From the NCBI RefSeq assembly GCF_007860075.1, contig NZ_SJPP01000001.1, positions 124,001 through 188,000 of the forward strand: 64,000 nt of DNA, in the 5' to 3' direction. The translations under genes and the position numbers were made by a program. Origin of the DNA: Symmachiella macrocystis. GTDB lineage: Bacteria > Planctomycetota > Planctomycetia > Planctomycetales > Planctomycetaceae. The notes beneath the pieces are model-generated. The model did not search any database. It saw nothing but the letters and a program-made list of their open reading frames with translations, and was not told where the DNA came from. The stretch's first letter is position 1. Every line of letters starts with the position of its first letter. Of the stretch, positions 38,144 to 46,974 are shown piece by piece.

Positions 38144-39865
38144 ATGATGGACCGCCCCCAAGCCCCGCTTGTGTTGATCCTCGGAGCCGGCATCAACGGC
38201 GCTGCCTGCGCGCGAGAATTGGTTCTCAACGGTGTTTCGGTCGTTGTCGTCGACACCGCCGATATTGCTTACGGTGCCAGCTCCAAATCTTCCCGGCTGA
38301 TTCACGGCGGGCTGCGCTATTTGGAATATGGAGAGTTCCACCTCGTGCGGGAGTCCCTCGAAGAACGGACTCGGTTGCTCCGCCAAGCTCCGCAATTCGT
38401 TCGACCGTTGCGACTGTGCATCCCCGTCAACAACCGGCTCTCCGGCGTGCTCCCCACGATGCTCCGCTTTCTCAAACTCGAAAGCTGGGCCGATTCCTGG
38501 AGCAAACGGCATCAAGGCACAGCCGCCAACCACAAGACCCGCGGGATGTGGCTGGTCCGCGCCGGTTTGAAAATGTATCAAATCTACGCCCGCGATCGCA
38601 CCATGCCGAAATACAGTGTGCACAATACCGGCCAAGTAGGTTTGCCACGGGTGGATGCCAAAAAGTTCCCCTGGCTGTGCGCCTACAGCGACGGGCAAAT
38701 CGTCAACACCGAACGCTGGATCCTGGCGCTGTTCGAGGACGCTCGGCAAGTCGCTGCGGAGAAACAACTGCGCTTCGACATCCACACCTACCACCGCGCT
38801 GAAATCGGTCTCGATCACGTTGACATTGTCAGCCTTGAGAACGGCCAACCGATCACGCCCGCCATTCAACCGTCGCTCATCATCAACGCCACCGGCGCCG
38901 GTGGCGACGCAACGCTCAAGCAATTGGGCGCCAATACGCCGCAACTGTTCGCCGGCACCAAAGGCAGCCATATCCTCACCTACAATCCCCGACTCAAAGC
39001 CGCGTTGCACGAACAAGGGGTGTACGCCGAAGCCCCCGACAACCGGTTGGTCTTTGTGCTCCCCTTCGACGACGCTGTGCTGGTCGGCACAACGGACGAA
39101 CCGTTCGATGCTCCTCCCGAAACGGCAAACGCCACCGACGACGAAATCAACTACCTCATCGGCGCCGTCAACGATTTGTTTCCGCACGTCGATTTAAACC
39201 GCACAGACGTCTCGTTGCATTACAGCGGAATTCGCCCTTTGCCCAAATCCTCCGCCAAGTCCCCTGGCGCCGTCACCCGCCGACATTGGATTGAAGAACA
39301 GCAACTCGGCGAACTGCCGGTGCTCACGCTCATCGGCGGAAAACTAACAACCTGCCGCGCACTCGGAGAACAAACCACCGACCGCGTGCTCGGCTTAATC
39401 AATCACCCCCGCATCGCCAACACCCGCGACCGCTACGTCCCCGGCGGCAAAAATTACCCCGCCGATGCCGCAGCGCTGCAAGTCGAAATCGCTCGCCTCG
39501 CCAAGAGTTCCGGCTTATCCCCTGAGCAGACCACAGCGGTCTGGCGGCTATTCGGCACTCAAACCGAAGAAGTCCTCAAAGCTTGCCCCGGCTTGCCGGG
39601 CGAGAACTTACCGGGAACCCACCTGCCGCTGCCGGTCATCCGTTGGATCATCGCCCACGAATGGACATCCACACTCGGCGACCTCGTCGAGCGCCGCATC
39701 CTGCTAATGTTCCAGCCATCCCTCTGCCGACCGGCACTCGAACAACTGGCAACCTTGCTCGTCGAAAGCGGCAAACTCAACGCGGACGCCGTCGACGCTG
39801 CCATCGAAACCACCACCGCGCGATTGGCCGAATTCTACGGCATCACCGTTGCAGCTGCGGGCTGA
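38144..39865 (+). CDS. glpD: FAD-dependent glycerol-3-phosphate dehydrogenase
   Basis: A 573-residue flavoprotein. It opens with LILGAGINGAACARELVLNG (FAD Rossmann motif), then SSKSSRLIHGGLRYLEYGEFHLV, a signature of GlpD/GlpA enzymes. FVLPFDDAVLVGTTDEP and LTLIGGKLTTCRALGE complete the FAD and substrate site. The C-terminal domain at about 400-560 is the helical cap of the GlpD family. It oxidises sn-glycerol-3-phosphate to dihydroxyacetone phosphate at the membrane and passes electrons to quinone. No glycerol kinase or uptake gene is adjacent. Two ATGs in a row begin the frame. Confidence 0.93.
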   Translation: MMDRPQAPLVLILGAGINGAACARELVLNGVSVVVVDTADIAYGASSKSSRLIHGGLRYLEYGEFHLVRESLEERTRLLRQAPQFVRPLRLCIPVNNRLSGVLPTMLRFLKLESWADSWSKRHQGTAANHKTRGMWLVRAGLKMYQIYARDRTMPKYSVHNTGQVGLPRVDAKKFPWLCAYSDGQIVNTERWILALFEDARQVAAEKQLRFDIHTYHRAEIGLDHVDIVSLENGQPITPAIQPSLIINATGAGGDATLKQLGANTPQLFAGTKGSHILTYNPRLKAALHEQGVYAEAPDNRLVFVLPFDDAVLVGTTDEPFDAPPETANATDDEINYLIGAVNDLFPHVDLNRTDVSLHYSGIRPLPKSSAKSPGAVTRRHWIEEQQLGELPVLTLIGGKLTTCRALGEQTTDRVLGLINHPRIANTRDRYVPGGKNYPADAAALQVEIARLAKSSGLSPEQTTAVWRLFGTQTEEVLKACPGLPGENLPGTHLPLPVIRWIIAHEWTSTLGDLVERRILLMFQPSLCRPALEQLATLLVESGKLNADAVDAAIETTTARLAEFYGITVAAAG

Positions 39866-39886
39866 ACTGTTCGCCTGCTCCCCACG

Positions 39887-40930
39887 TTACTGTTCCGTGC
39901 CCACTTCGACCGACGCCTCTTCGTCTGGAGTCTCTGTCGCCGTTGTCTCAGTTGCTGGTGTCTCTTCAGGTGCCTCTTCCGGTGTGGTCTCTTTCACCGG
40001 TGCTTCATCGGACGGTGACTCTACAACGGACTGGCCTTGGGGCCGGAGCGTCTTGATGCAATTCGCGAAGTATTCGACCTCCTGCCGTGTATAGAGTTCA
40101 CCAACCGTTTCTTGAAAAAGCAGACGATCCTCGCCGACTGTCTTGAGGGCCATGAAATTATAGAGAGCGTCGTCATCGAATGGGGCGTATATTTCGTACT
40201 TGTAAATGACGGCTTGGTCGTCCACAACCTCGATGTTCTTGGGGAGTATTCCGTAGGTCTCTATCACATATTTCTTCAGATCCTCAACTGTTTCATATTC
40301 CGAATTCTTGCTCATTTGCCATTGAATCAAATTTCCGTAATGGAAGTAGACCGTCATCGAATCCGTTCCATCTTCGTCATCGTCATCTGAATCGTCTTCT
40401 GAATCGGAGTTTTCGACCGCTTCCACCGTCGTCCCTTCGGGCATGTCGATGACCAGCGGCAATCCCACCGCAGCCAGATCCAAGGGAGCCAACACAGCTT
40501 CGGCCATTTCTGCAGCGCGTTGTTCCCGCGCTGCACGGGCCTCTGCTTCCATTTCCTCGATTCCCTCTTGAACCTCCGCGATGACTTCCTGCGCTCTTTC
40601 GATCACCATATAGGCCACGCCCCCGCAGGCCAGCAGCAACATCAGAAAACCGGCGCCCACCACCAACAGCACGATTTGCGTGCCGCTCAATCCCTGCTGC
40701 GGCGGGTGGTCCTCATACGCAGGCCCGCTCGAGCGGCGACGTCTCGGAGGCAGCGCTGCCTGTTCGCTGAATTCGTCTTCATCATCCCAAACTTCGACCG
40801 CTTCAATCGGTTCCTCTGCAGGGACGTAAATGATCGTTTCGCATTCCTTACAACGAATCTGCCGTCCGGCGATGTTGTCCGAAACGTTATAGGTTTTCCC
40901 GCAATTGTTACAACTGACTTGAATCGTCAT
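39887..40930 (-). CDS. zinc-ribbon membrane protein of unknown function
   Basis: About 347 residues. The N-terminus is a zinc ribbon (SCNNCGKTYNV and IRCKECETII). An acidic linker and one transmembrane helix follow at about residues 95-118 (IVLLVVGAGFLMLLLACGGVAYMVI). Next come a short Glu/Ala helix, an acidic run, and a C-terminal domain of about 120 residues with LIQWQMSKNSEYETVEDLKKYV and LLFQETVGELYTRQEVEYF. The end is Thr/Glu/Pro-rich. This layout, with a cytoplasmic zinc finger and an extracytoplasmic domain, is frequent among Planctomycete proteins. ATG 40930 starts the zinc ribbon; the open frame continues 51 codons upstream without similarity. Confidence 0.7.
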   Translation of the reverse strand: MTIQVSCNNCGKTYNVSDNIAGRQIRCKECETIIYVPAEEPIEAVEVWDDEDEFSEQAALPPRRRRSSGPAYEDHPPQQGLSGTQIVLLVVGAGFLMLLLACGGVAYMVIERAQEVIAEVQEGIEEMEAEARAAREQRAAEMAEAVLAPLDLAAVGLPLVIDMPEGTTVEAVENSDSEDDSDDDDEDGTDSMTVYFHYGNLIQWQMSKNSEYETVEDLKKYVIETYGILPKNIEVVDDQAVIYKYEIYAPFDDDALYNFMALKTVGEDRLLFQETVGELYTRQEVEYFANCIKTLRPQGQSVVESPSDEAPVKETTPEEAPEETPATETTATETPDEEASVEVGTEQ

Positions 40931-41100
40931 GCTCGCGCTCGTCTCTATCGTGTGGAAGGGATCGACGGGAAAGGAATCGTGCTTACCAACCTCGCCATCA
41001 ATTTCATCGCCCGTAATGACACCAAATTTCTCGCGCACGCGTGAGCACTTGCGGCGCGTATTTTGGTCTGCCACTGCAAACACAGTGAAATGTTCTCATA

Positions 41101-41139
41101 AGCTACCCGACTGCGAAACAGTGAGTCAAATCTTGATCC
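41101..41139 (-). promoter_or_regulatory. near-duplicate promoter element upstream of the zinc-ribbon membrane gene
   Basis: Read on the minus strand: GGATCAAGATTTGACTC, then 15 bases, then GGTAGCTTAT. TTGACT (41124-41129) and GTAGCT (41101-41106) are 17 bases apart, like a -35/-10 pair. The same block, with one change in the first 17 bases, precedes the neighbouring zinc-ribbon gene at 41694-41732. Confidence 0.45.
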
Positions 41140-41180
41140 AAAGATTCGACGCTGCACGAAGCATCAAATCCGGCGACGGC

Positions 41181-41624
41181 TCATTCGTCCGTGGCTGCTT
41201 CCTCTTCCGACCAATCAAACTCATCGTCGTCGTCGCCCCCCACGTCGAGGTACTCACCGCAATGCGGACACGTTTCGACCGTTCCGATTTTTGCAGCGGG
41301 AAACTCCGTGCGCCGGCCGCAGCCCTCGCACTCTGCCTCAACGGTCTCACTCACCGCAGCGTCGTCGCTCCCCTCCCCGCGACGTTTGCATTGGGTCTGC
41401 TCAAACTCCTCAATGATCGGCACCGCGCGCTCCACATCGGTCTTCTCCACAAAGACCTGCGGCTTGTGGATCTCCGGCAGCGTCCCAAACGCCCACATCC
41501 CACCCGGCGACACGTCCTCAATGATGTGGGCCTCGATCCCCGATTGCTCGAGGGCAAAACAAACGTTCTGCGCTTCAGTATTCTTCGCTGCATTGTAAAC
41601 GGCAACTGGATCGTTGAGTGCCAT
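41181..41624 (-). CDS. DUF2007-like protein with C-terminal zinc ribbon
   Basis: A 147-residue protein. The N-terminal 75 residues (VAVYNAAKNTEAQNVCFALEQSGIEAHI, then KPQVFVEKTDVERAVPIIEEF) match the DUF2007 pattern of a small ferredoxin-like fold. A zinc ribbon follows (ECEGCGRRTEFP and CPHCGEYL), and the end is strongly acidic (DDDDEFDWSEEEAATDE). Function is unknown; the family is often called a putative signal-transducing protein. It shares an upstream element with the adjacent zinc-ribbon membrane protein gene, suggesting joint regulation. Confidence 0.7.
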   Translation of the reverse strand: MALNDPVAVYNAAKNTEAQNVCFALEQSGIEAHIIEDVSPGGMWAFGTLPEIHKPQVFVEKTDVERAVPIIEEFEQTQCKRRGEGSDDAAVSETVEAECEGCGRRTEFPAAKIGTVETCPHCGEYLDVGGDDDDEFDWSEEEAATDE

Positions 41625-41693
41625 TATCTAAGTATTCCCCAAGAAAGATCGAACACGTGACTGGTTCGCGAACTCAGCAACAGATTCTTATAA

Positions 41694-41732
41694 ATCTACC
41701 TCTCACCACAGCGGCGAGTCAAACCTTGATCC
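41694..41732 (-). promoter_or_regulatory. near-duplicate promoter element upstream of the DUF2007-like gene
   Basis: Read on the minus strand: GGATCAAGGTTTGACTC, 15 bases, GGTAGATTTATAAG. TTGACT (41717-41722) and GTAGAT (41694-41699) are 17 bases apart, and the start codon is 69 bases downstream. The block matches 41101-41139 in both boxes and in the GGATCAAG upstream of the -35 box. Confidence 0.5.
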
Positions 41733-41833
41733 TCAATTTCACATCTCGGAGACACTCCTGAAATGGATGCGATCGCTCCTGCTGGCCTGCCGAAACCAAA
41801 GCACTGGATAACGCAAATTCGTTTGCTTGCAGC

Positions 41834-42925
41834 TCACCAAGGCCGCGCTGGCAATTCTCCCACAGTAATCGCCGCCAACTGCTCCGTAACATACGGCGAA
41901 GCCACGACGTTTGGATCCAAGTGCCGCGTGCGAAATAGATTCACGATGTAGCCCATCCGCTCGCGAATTTTTGTCCAATCATTGGTCCGCGTAATCTTCA
42001 GCGTCCCACGCCCCGTATCCCAACCCTCGGGACCGTCTAGGAATGCGCGCAATTCGGAGCTGTTAATTGTCATCAACGTTTCCGGGAAAACTGCCCCATC
42101 CAACGACGGCACATCCTCATGCACCGCTAACAACTGCTCACCAACGCTATAGGTCATTAACCGCTGCGTCACGCATTTACGAATCAAATACGGCAACGAA
42201 CGGCTGATGTAAGGTTGCAACCGAATATTTTCATGCAACACCGCCAGACAATTCGCGAAATAATTGCACTCATGCGCCACTTGATAATCATTGGTCAGCC
42301 GCGCAGTCTCATATTGTTCAAACGTGCGACGCAACAAATCCTGCCCACCGCGCTCCGTCGGGCCGTCACGGAATGTCGCGAGGAATTCCTGCCAAGCCGC
42401 AGCTCGACCGGCATCGCGCGAACTGTGCTGATGAGCGTATTCCAAATACCGCGCCGTCTCCCGGCCGATATCGTCCAGCACAATGCAATTGCCTTCAAGA
42501 ATCAAACGCGAAGCAGCCTTGCGCGTATAACCCGCCAGCAGAAACCCACAGTAACCGCCCACGAGGATCCCGACCACGAGCCAAAACACAAATGACACCC
42601 ACCACAGCCAACCCGCGTAAGCGGCAAACGCCCAACCGACTCCCACGCCAACCAGTCCACCAACGATTCCAGCAACAACGGTCGCATCACGAGACGCCTG
42701 ATCCTTGTCATCCTGCCGAATCGTCACCCCCGCTTTGCGCGAACCCCACACCGCCCAGCTATGAAAATTGGCCCCCGCCTCCGCTCCCACCACCTCCCGC
42801 AGCACAGTCGACAGCAAATAATGCAATCGCGTGATCCTAAAATTCGCCAGCACAGCATCCGGTGTCTCCACAGCCGTAGAGATCAGCGCATTCCATTCCT
42901 GTGCACGCGTAGAAAGATCGCTCAT
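41834..42925 (-). CDS. hypothetical membrane protein with glycine-rich central helices
   Basis: About 363 residues. The N-terminal 90 are soluble and helical. Two or three transmembrane helices rich in Gly and aromatic residues follow at about 92-145 (VVAGIVGGLVGVGVGWAF and WWVSFVFWLVVGILVGGYC). The C-terminal 210 residues are soluble, with CNYFANCLAVLHENIRLQPYI and NDWTKIRERMGYIVNLF. I recognise no family. ATG 42925 is preferred because GGGA lies nine bases upstream; another ATG six bases earlier is too close to it. It precedes, in transcription order, the DUF2007-like gene by about 210 bases. Confidence 0.65.
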   Translation of the reverse strand: MSDLSTRAQEWNALISTAVETPDAVLANFRITRLHYLLSTVLREVVGAEAGANFHSWAVWGSRKAGVTIRQDDKDQASRDATVVAGIVGGLVGVGVGWAFAAYAGWLWWVSFVFWLVVGILVGGYCGFLLAGYTRKAASRLILEGNCIVLDDIGRETARYLEYAHQHSSRDAGRAAAWQEFLATFRDGPTERGGQDLLRRTFEQYETARLTNDYQVAHECNYFANCLAVLHENIRLQPYISRSLPYLIRKCVTQRLMTYSVGEQLLAVHEDVPSLDGAVFPETLMTINSSELRAFLDGPEGWDTGRGTLKITRTNDWTKIRERMGYIVNLFRTRHLDPNVVASPYVTEQLAAITVGELPARPW

Positions 42926-43000
42926 AGTCATTTTCCCGGACGCAAACAAAAATAGGACTCACGCCGAATTCGACGTAAGTCCTTCTATGCGAAGAAAAAT

Positions 43001-43082
43001 TGGGGCTGACAGGAATCGAACCTGCACTCCCGAAGGAACTGGATCCTAAATCCAGCGCGTCTGCCAGTTCCGCCACAGCCCC
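43001..43082 (-). tRNA. tRNA-Leu (anticodon UAG)
   Basis: The minus strand folds into a type II tRNA. The acceptor stem is GGGGCTG/CAGCCCC, the D-arm is GGCGGAACTGGCAGACGC, and the anticodon stem is CTGGA/TCCAG with loop TTTAGGA, giving anticodon TAG. A short variable arm (TTCCTTCGGGA) and the T-arm GCAGGTTCGATTCCTGT follow. The discriminator base is A, and CCA is not encoded. The long variable arm and GGCAGACGCG are typical of leucine tRNAs. It reads CUN codons. Confidence 0.95.
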
Positions 43083-43108
43083 GGTGCGAACCTCTTCTCA
43101 GTCGTTGG

Positions 43109-43137
43109 TATATACGCCTTGGCGAACCATTTGGCAA
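43109..43137 (-). promoter_or_regulatory. sigma-70-type promoter of tRNA-Leu
   Basis: On the minus strand TTGCCA (43132-43137) and TATATA (43109-43114) are separated by 17 bases. The -10 box ends 26 bases before the first base of the tRNA, a usual distance for a short 5' leader. Confidence 0.65.
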
Positions 43138-43774
43138 CATTCGCTCTCCACGAATTTTCCACAATCCGCCGACTGTCTATGAAAATAGGGTATACCCCAA
43201 GAAAAAATGACTCGACATGACGAATTTGGTGCCACTGGAAGACTTTTTGCCCAGGTAGGGGAAATACTACCTAGAAACCCTGCACTCGGCGCACACGGAG
43301 CGATGACTAAGTCACACCAGCTCATGAAGGAAATTATCAATCCAGACTTGCAGTCTTCACAACTTATTCACAGTTAAACAGATGCGTCAGATTTCGATGA
43401 CTCTTTCCAAAAGAGGAGCCTCAAACTTCGTTGTAGTCGTTCTGACCATGAGAGAGCACTACAGACCGATCATCGCCACACGCATCCATCACTTCATCTC
43501 TTAAGAGTGCTCAAAAAGGTTGCCCCTTGAAATTGATGTGACTAGAATCCAACTCGTGAACAGCCGGATGTTGGATTTTTGTGGTCCCTGCCCCACCGCA
43601 AAAGTACTCCCGGCTGTTTGCATTTCTACTCCGTGAAATGTTCAAACTGTCGCTCGCTAGCGCATTTTGTTCGGCCAACACGATCATATTGACCGATTTC
43701 ACCCATCTGAGATAGACTCCGCCCTCAGTTCGTCAACTTCCTGTCAGGTTCCATAGAAGGGAGAGGGGAAAATC
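43138..43774. other. long intergenic region with one inverted repeat
   Basis: This stretch of about 640 bases has no convincing gene. Short frames on either strand (up to 80 codons) lack similarity and ribosome binding sites. AACAGCCGG (43559-43567) and CCGGCTGTT (43610-43618) form a perfect nine-base inverted repeat spaced by 42 bases, which could close a structured RNA or be the relic of a mobile element. Confidence 0.35.
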
Positions 43775-44515
43775 GTGAATCCAGCCACCCAGTCTCGTCT
43801 CAAAATCGCGTCCAGCGATTCGCCAGAACGGTATTCGCGACGATTACTGCGATATGTGGTGACCGAACACGATTTGTTACCCGGATCCCGCGTTCTGGAA
43901 ATCGGTTGTGGGACGGGGCAGCTCACGCGGCATTTGCACCGGCTTTCGCTGGAAGTGACCGCCTACGAACAAGATACCATATCACTCAAATCCGCCATCC
44001 AAACACTTCCGGACGTCGAATTTCACCATTGGAAAGACGATGCTCAGCGACTGGGCGAAGATGGGAAATTTGATCTCGTCATTGTGCACGGCAGCGAGAT
44101 GTTGGCGGGCGACCTGTTTGCGGACGCCACCCTACGCTGGACGGCGCACATGGCTGGGTATTTGCGTGCCGGCGGCTCGCTGATGTTTCTCGTCCAGCAT
44201 GATCCTGTTCAACTACAAAATCCGCTAGGACATCTGCCGTCCTGTTATTCCCGGTTGTTCTCCCGTTTCCCCGGTTCGACGACCAAGATCATGGTGCCCG
44301 ATGCGCTCTCTGATCAACGGACTTGGAACTGGGTATTAGGTCGCCGCCCACGCGCGGGGAAAATCGCAGTATCGCTGCACTTGCCAAAACAGGCTATCTC
44401 GCGGTTCGAGTGGCACCAATGGATTGCCAACGAAACAGCGCGGCCGCAAGTCCCTTGCTGCCTTTGGGCGCGCCGCCAAGCGGCGGTCGATGTCCAAATT
44501 CGTCGCGCCGCCTAA
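43775..44515 (+). CDS. class I SAM-dependent methyltransferase
   Basis: 246 residues. The SAM core is clear: SRVLEIGCGTGQLTRHLHRL (motif I, near residue 40), VTAYEQD at the end of strand two, FDLVIVHGSEML (motif IV) and LRAGGSLMFLVQHDP (motif V). After the core is a C-terminal part of about 90 residues rich in Arg and Trp (RTWNWVLGRRPRAG). In layout it resembles the CmoA/UbiG type, but I cannot name the substrate. The GTG start has a purine-rich AAGGGAGAGGGG just upstream. It precedes the rhamnose-precursor reductase gene by 129 bases. Confidence 0.83.
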   Translation: MNPATQSRLKIASSDSPERYSRRLLRYVVTEHDLLPGSRVLEIGCGTGQLTRHLHRLSLEVTAYEQDTISLKSAIQTLPDVEFHHWKDDAQRLGEDGKFDLVIVHGSEMLAGDLFADATLRWTAHMAGYLRAGGSLMFLVQHDPVQLQNPLGHLPSCYSRLFSRFPGSTTKIMVPDALSDQRTWNWVLGRRPRAGKIAVSLHLPKQAISRFEWHQWIANETARPQVPCCLWARRQAAVDVQIRRAA

Positions 44516-44644
44516 CGCAGCGCCCTTGATATCCGCTATGGTGGCAGCGATCAATTCGCGCGCCGACCTTGCAGCTGTGGCCCGCGATGGTGATCATTCT
44601 CTTTTCATCAAGCGATCACCTTCTCTTTCGGCTCGACGACATCC

Positions 44645-45493
44645 ATGCGAATTGTACTGACTGGGGCGCGGGGACAACTCGCCAGCGACTTATTCCCCTT
44701 ACTCGGAAACGACGTGGTCCCCTTAGGACATGCGGAGTTGGACATCACCCGCCCCGACGACGTCGCGGCCAAGTTGCGGGAAATCCAACCCGATTTCGTA
44801 ATCAATTGCGCCGCTTACAACCTGGTGGACAAAGCCGAAGAGGAACCGGAAGTTGCGTATGCCGTGAATGCGACGGGGCCGAAAAACCTCGCAGAGTCGT
44901 GCACCGACCTGGGAATAGGATTAGCGCATATCAGCAGCGACTACGTCTTCGGGCAAGACGCGCAGCGTGCGGTGCCCTATACCGAAGACGATCCCCCCGG
45001 CCCGCAAGGCGCCTATGCTCAGAGCAAACGCGCCGGCGAGGAATTCGTCAGCAGCATTTGCCCGCGGCATTTCGTCATACGCACCTGCGGGCTGTATGGA
45101 ATCGCCTCGACGCGGGGCAAGGGGAATTTTGTGGAGACCATGTTACGACTCGGCAGCGAACGCGATCAGTTAAGCGTCGTGAACGACCAACGCTGCACCC
45201 CCAGTTGGACGGTCGATGTCGCCCGCGCGATTGCGGCTTTGATCGAAACCGACCAATACGGTTTGTATCACGCTACCAATTCAGGCAGCATGACCTGGTT
45301 TGAGTTTGCCGCAGAGATTTTCCGTCAGTCGGGCACGCAAGTGGAGCTGAGTCCCATCACAACCGCCGAATTCGGCGCCCCCGCTGCCCGCCCCCCTTAC
45401 AGTGTGTTGTCCTGCCAAAAACTCACCGACGCGACCGGCCTGGAACTGCCCTCTTGGCAAGAGGCGTTGGCGAATTATCTCTCGCGGCGTTAG
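44645..45493 (+). CDS. rfbD: dTDP-4-dehydrorhamnose reductase
   Basis: 282 residues of the extended short-chain dehydrogenase type. The NAD(P)-binding motif is TGARGQLASDL (residues 6-16), followed by NCAAYNLVDKAEEEPEVAY and ISSDYVFGQ. The catalytic Tyr/Lys pair is in GAYAQSKRAGEEFV. NDQRCTPSWTVDVARAI is diagnostic of RfbD/RmlD. It catalyses the last step of dTDP-L-rhamnose synthesis for surface polysaccharides. The other rfb genes are not in this window. The stop is followed closely by a minus-strand gene. Confidence 0.92.
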   Translation: MRIVLTGARGQLASDLFPLLGNDVVPLGHAELDITRPDDVAAKLREIQPDFVINCAAYNLVDKAEEEPEVAYAVNATGPKNLAESCTDLGIGLAHISSDYVFGQDAQRAVPYTEDDPPGPQGAYAQSKRAGEEFVSSICPRHFVIRTCGLYGIASTRGKGNFVETMLRLGSERDQLSVVNDQRCTPSWTVDVARAIAALIETDQYGLYHATNSGSMTWFEFAAEIFRQSGTQVELSPITTAEFGAPAARPPYSVLSCQKLTDATGLELPSWQEALANYLSRR

Positions 45494-45521
45494 GTCGACT
45501 CCTAATTTGAGATTTGGCTGG

Positions 45522-45836
45522 TCATTCAATGGCAATTGGCTGCGACCTTTTGCGTTCTCTTGCCCCAAGAAAGATCAGCCCGCAACCAAACACGAAGAAG
45601 AAGCTTCCGATGGCTCCGTTGAATACCATGAATTGGAAATTTTGGTCTTCTCCATCAGGTCCACTGATTTGTCTCCATGAGGTAGTCTCAATCAAATGGA
45701 TATATTCTTGATTTGCCATCACGCCGGCATCCCATAAAGCCGGGCATGCCAACAAGCACATGAATAAACCAACTATCTGCGCGAAAACGTTTACGCACCG
45801 TTTTCTCCGTTGCTGGATTTTATCCCTTTGCGACAT
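45522..45836 (-). CDS. small hypothetical two-helix membrane protein
   Basis: 104 residues with two hydrophobic segments: CVNVFAQIVGLFMCLLACPALW, and GAIGSFFFVFGCGLIFLGA near the C-terminus. A basic end (RERKRSQP) follows. ATG 45836 has AGGA nine bases upstream; the longer open frame would start five residues earlier. The start lies inside the end of the decayed transposase remnant, so its upstream signals may have been altered by that insertion. No family recognised. Confidence 0.55.
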   Translation of the reverse strand: MSQRDKIQQRRKRCVNVFAQIVGLFMCLLACPALWDAGVMANQEYIHLIETTSWRQISGPDGEDQNFQFMVFNGAIGSFFFVFGCGLIFLGARERKRSQPIAIE

Positions 45837-46202
45837 TGAACAAATCCTCATACTTCCAAAGCCGATCCGCGACTCGTGATTGCATCACTGGGGTAGGCCG
45901 TTTCCGCCCGCTCTTGCCGTTTTCGCGAGGACGCCAACAAAAGTTATAATTGGCGATGCACATTGCGACAGCCGCTTCCAGGTTCGCAAGTTTCTTGCTG
46001 ATAGCCAAGGTCAGCCGGCAGGATTTCTCAGCGAACATCTGCGTCGTGCAGTGGAGCCGCTCGATGTGGCTCGTGCATATCGTGGCCAGATCGTCGATGA
46101 ATGCTCGCATCGTCGCTTCATTAGCCTTGCCGATCATGTGGGAGACGATCGCTTGGAATCTTGGTCCTGAGCTAAGAAATAGGTATCGATTGCCGAGTAC
46201 GC
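45820..46202 (-). pseudogene. decayed IS1-type transposase remnant
   Basis: The minus strand encodes pieces of an IS1-like DDE transposase. One frame gives AYSAIDTYFLAQDQDSK. After a frameshift near 46150, the next gives IVSHMIGKANEATMRAFIDDLA, followed directly by SHIERLHCTTQMF, ISKKLANLEAAVAMCIANYNFCWRP and VADRLWKYEDL. The region between FIDDLA and SHIER, which should hold the second catalytic Asp, is missing, and the N-terminus is absent. It therefore has at least one frameshift, an internal deletion and truncation. I do not see intact terminal repeats. Confidence 0.65.
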
Positions 46203-46334
46203 CACCGGCCTTTTTTCGGCGTCAAGCTTGCCTTGTTTCTTGCCAACGCTAGCTAAACGGCCCGTCGCTTTGCCAGCGACGAAGTATCCGGGTATGCTCG
46301 TATTCGGAAATTGTCAGGTCAGTGGGAGGCATAG

Positions 46335-46787
46335 GTGACGTTACTAGAATTACAACCCAAGCTCCAGCAAGCGGTGGCCAATGGCCAGATTGGATCGCCG
46401 GTCGCGTTGCGTGTGTACCTCAAATCATCCGACACGGATGCGGATCTCCAATCCGGGGGTGTCACCGCTATAGGCATGGCGCGAGAATTGTTCGACAGTC
46501 CGCCGGCACGCTTGATGGTGCGTGGTGACCTTCAACGCCAGGCGACGGTTTTGGTTACGTGCGTGTCGGGGGCTACGTTGTTCGCGACTCTCGAGGGCGG
46601 CACAGTTGAGTCATCGAGCATCCATTTAACACTCATCGGCAATCACGGTATCGCGAATCTGGAAAAGGTCGATTGGTCGCCAGCAGCGCTGCCCGAGGAA
46701 TCTCCCGCTTCAATCCGTTGGCGACAAGCGCTGTCTGAAAGCCACGCCTCTGGAACGGCCGTTGTGATTCCCCAGGGGGAGGCGTGA
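46335..46787 (+). CDS. hypothetical protein
   Basis: 150 residues, without signal peptide or membrane segments. A helical N-terminus (LELQPKLQQAVANGQIG) is followed by beta-rich sequence (VALRVYLKSSDTD, LMVRGDLQRQATVLVTCVSGATLFATLEGG). No family recognised. The GTG start is supported by GGGAGG six bases upstream. It lies on the same strand as, and 190 bases before, the large envelope gene group, and could be its first member. Confidence 0.55.
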   Translation: MTLLELQPKLQQAVANGQIGSPVALRVYLKSSDTDADLQSGGVTAIGMARELFDSPPARLMVRGDLQRQATVLVTCVSGATLFATLEGGTVESSSIHLTLIGNHGIANLEKVDWSPAALPEESPASIRWRQALSESHASGTAVVIPQGEA

Positions 46788-46974
46788 GGCGACAGGCTTG
46801 AGGAAAAGCGACCGACTGCCCACGCAACAAAAAACTGCCCAACCGCGCTGTTGCCCCTGATCAGGGGTGTCGCACGACCGCTGACACGGATACAATAACC
46901 GACGTCGGCCTCTCGGCCTTAGATCGGGATGTGCCCAATGAATTCGTCCACCCTCGAAAGACCAAGGAGCGCTC

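Noticed and set aside
43098-43340. 80-codon minus-strand frame upstream of tRNA-Leu
   Set aside because: It overlaps the tRNA promoter and has neither a ribosome binding site nor recognisable similarity.
44569-45303. 244-codon Arg-rich frame overlapping the rhamnose-precursor reductase gene
   Set aside because: It is a shifted-frame shadow of rfbD with an unnatural Arg content.
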